Assembly (NCBI RefSeq): GCF_009695605.1
Contig: NZ_VUNQ01000039.1
Span: 1 to 34,719 of the forward strand
Direction of reading: 5' to 3'
Length of the DNA stretch: 34,719 nt
Source: Tissierella pigra
Lineage (GTDB): Bacteria > Bacillota > Clostridia > Tissierellales > Tissierellaceae
The notes below the pieces were generated by a model, which was given only the letters and a program-made list of their open reading frames with translations, was not told the origin of the DNA and did no database searches. Each line of letters starts with the position of its first letter. Positions within the stretch are counted from its first letter, which is position 1. The translations under genes were made by a program, and so were the position numbers. Shown in pieces: positions 34,276 to 34,719 of this stretch.

Positions 34276-34608
34276 TTGAAACCCAGTAGTTTTCAATTAA
34301 TAAATAAGCCGAGAGTTACTAAAAATATATTTCAAGCTAATAAAAACTTTGATTTTCCAGGAGAAATATCTCTAGAAATCGATAACAATGTAAAGGTGAT
34401 TAAAATGTCTAATGAAGAAATGACTGCTATAGTAATACTTAATTTAAAATTCTTCGAAAATAGTAATTTTAAAGAAGTACCTTTCAAACTTGAAATGGAG
34501 ATAGAAGGTATGTTCAGCTGGGATAAAGAACTAGAGAAAAACCATAATCAACTAGAAGATTTATTAAAAAAGAATGCTCCAGCTATTTTATATGGTAGTG
34601 TAAAATAA
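34276..34608 (+). CDS. SecB-like chaperone, probably truncated by an IS element
   Basis: About 110 residues. The beta-sheet segments and the ending LEDLLKKNAPAILY match SecB-family chaperones (SecB: ...PAVLFPYAR). SecB is uncommon in Gram-positive bacteria outside toxin-antitoxin-chaperone operons. Family members normally continue 30-50 residues past this motif with the C-terminal helices; here the frame ends four codons later (GSVK, stop), exactly where IS-like sequence begins, so the last residues may be encoded by the IS end. Start TTG 34276 has AAAGGAG (34261-34267) at eight bases; the in-frame ATG at 34252 lies inside the antitoxin gene. Confidence 0.75.
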   Translation: MKPSSFQLINKPRVTKNIFQANKNFDFPGEISLEIDNNVKVIKMSNEEMTAIVILNLKFFENSNFKEVPFKLEMEIEGMFSWDKELEKNHNQLEDLLKKNAPAILYGSVK

Positions 34609-34626
34609 TCTGTGCTTTTGCGAAAT

Positions 34627-34683
34627 AAAATTCTCTTTTCTGGCAAGAATCAAAATATGATTTAAACCAGAAAGGAGAATTTT
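34627..34683 (+). promoter_or_regulatory. Hairpin masking the transposase ribosome site
   Basis: AAAATTCTCTTTTCTGG (34627-34643) pairs with CCAGAAAGGAGAATTTT (34667-34683), 17 bp with one G-U. The GGAG ribosome site is in the 3' arm, so read-through RNA would be untranslated; the T run after it could also terminate the toxin operon. Confidence 0.7.
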
Positions 34684-34685
34684 TT

Positions 34686-34719
34686 ATGTCAACATTACCA
34701 AAAGAAATTTTAAGAAATA
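34686..34719 (+). CDS. Transposase start, IS256/mutator type, partial
   Basis: ATG 34686, seven bases after AAAGGAG, reads MSTLPKEILRN to the window edge. This opening is common in clostridial IS256-family transposases. Only 11 codons are visible. Confidence 0.5.
   Translation, partial: MSTLPKEILRN

Larger units (their letters stand above)
34595..34719 (+). mobile_element. Left end of an IS256-like insertion sequence (cut by the window edge)
   Basis: The stretch GTGTAAAATAATCTGTGC and what follows resembles an IS256-family terminal repeat, and the next reading frame opens like a mutator-type transposase. The exact outer end cannot be set without the right terminus. It lies directly against the SecB-like gene. 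Confidence 0.5.

Overview
The window is AT-rich, with strong AGGAGG-type ribosome sites, frequent TTG/GTG starts, a SpoVB-type flippase, lipobox proteins and no outer-membrane genes. This points to a low-GC Gram-positive, anaerobic Firmicute of the Clostridia/Tissierellia type that lives on peptides and methylated compounds. Genus-level assignment is not possible from the sequence alone. I saw no rRNA, tRNA or CRISPR array.

Layout. (1) 166-4427, minus: a corrinoid methyl-transfer operon (corrinoid protein, MtaA-like methyltransferase, RACo-type reductive activator, second divergent UroD-fold methyltransferase), followed at 4644-5831 by an OFA-type MFS transporter with its own promoter and terminator. 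(2) 6118-9418, plus: a small membrane protein, a SpoVB/MurJ-like flippase and a DUF4349 lipoprotein. (3) 9469-15175, minus: a complete oligopeptide ABC importer (A-B-C-D-F). A 230-bp near-palindromic element and a second hairpin lie between the binding-protein gene and the permease genes. (4) 15446-25673, minus: a second peptide operon in the order oppB, oppC'-'oppD fusion, oppF, oppA, catalytically dead amidohydrolase, active amidohydrolase, EutH-like transporter, Xaa-Pro aminopeptidase. It has a textbook sigma-54 promoter, and a sigma-54 activator (PAS-AAA+-Fis) is encoded nearby at 28416-29825. (5) 25759-28455: a 2.3-kb scrambled island between two ~210-bp direct repeats. Each repeat carries the 3' end of the activator gene, its terminator and a sigma-54 promoter. 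The island holds an ABC exporter and gene fragments (S41 peptidase tail, DUF2268 tail). (6) 30093-32242, plus: a NatAB-like ABC exporter. (7) 32284-33072, minus: a secreted transglutaminase-like protein behind a cyclic-di-GMP-I riboswitch. (8) 33430-34608, plus: a three-gene operon of ADP-ribosyltransferase-like toxin, putative antitoxin and SecB-like chaperone, resembling the toxin-antitoxin-chaperone (CmdTAC) phage-defence type. It is abutted by the left end of an IS256-like element whose transposase start is cut by the window edge.

How the parts work together: the sigma-54 activator probably senses a small molecule and switches on peptide uptake, cytoplasmic hydrolysis (aminopeptidase, amidohydrolases) and a permease. 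The second importer has lost its OppC permease by an in-frame fusion, so it is either broken or uses a non-standard channel. The strongest candidates for new biology are the toxin-antitoxin-chaperone operon, the sigma-54-controlled peptide/amidohydrolase/EutH operon with its active/inactive enzyme pair, and the giant palindrome inside the first opp operon.
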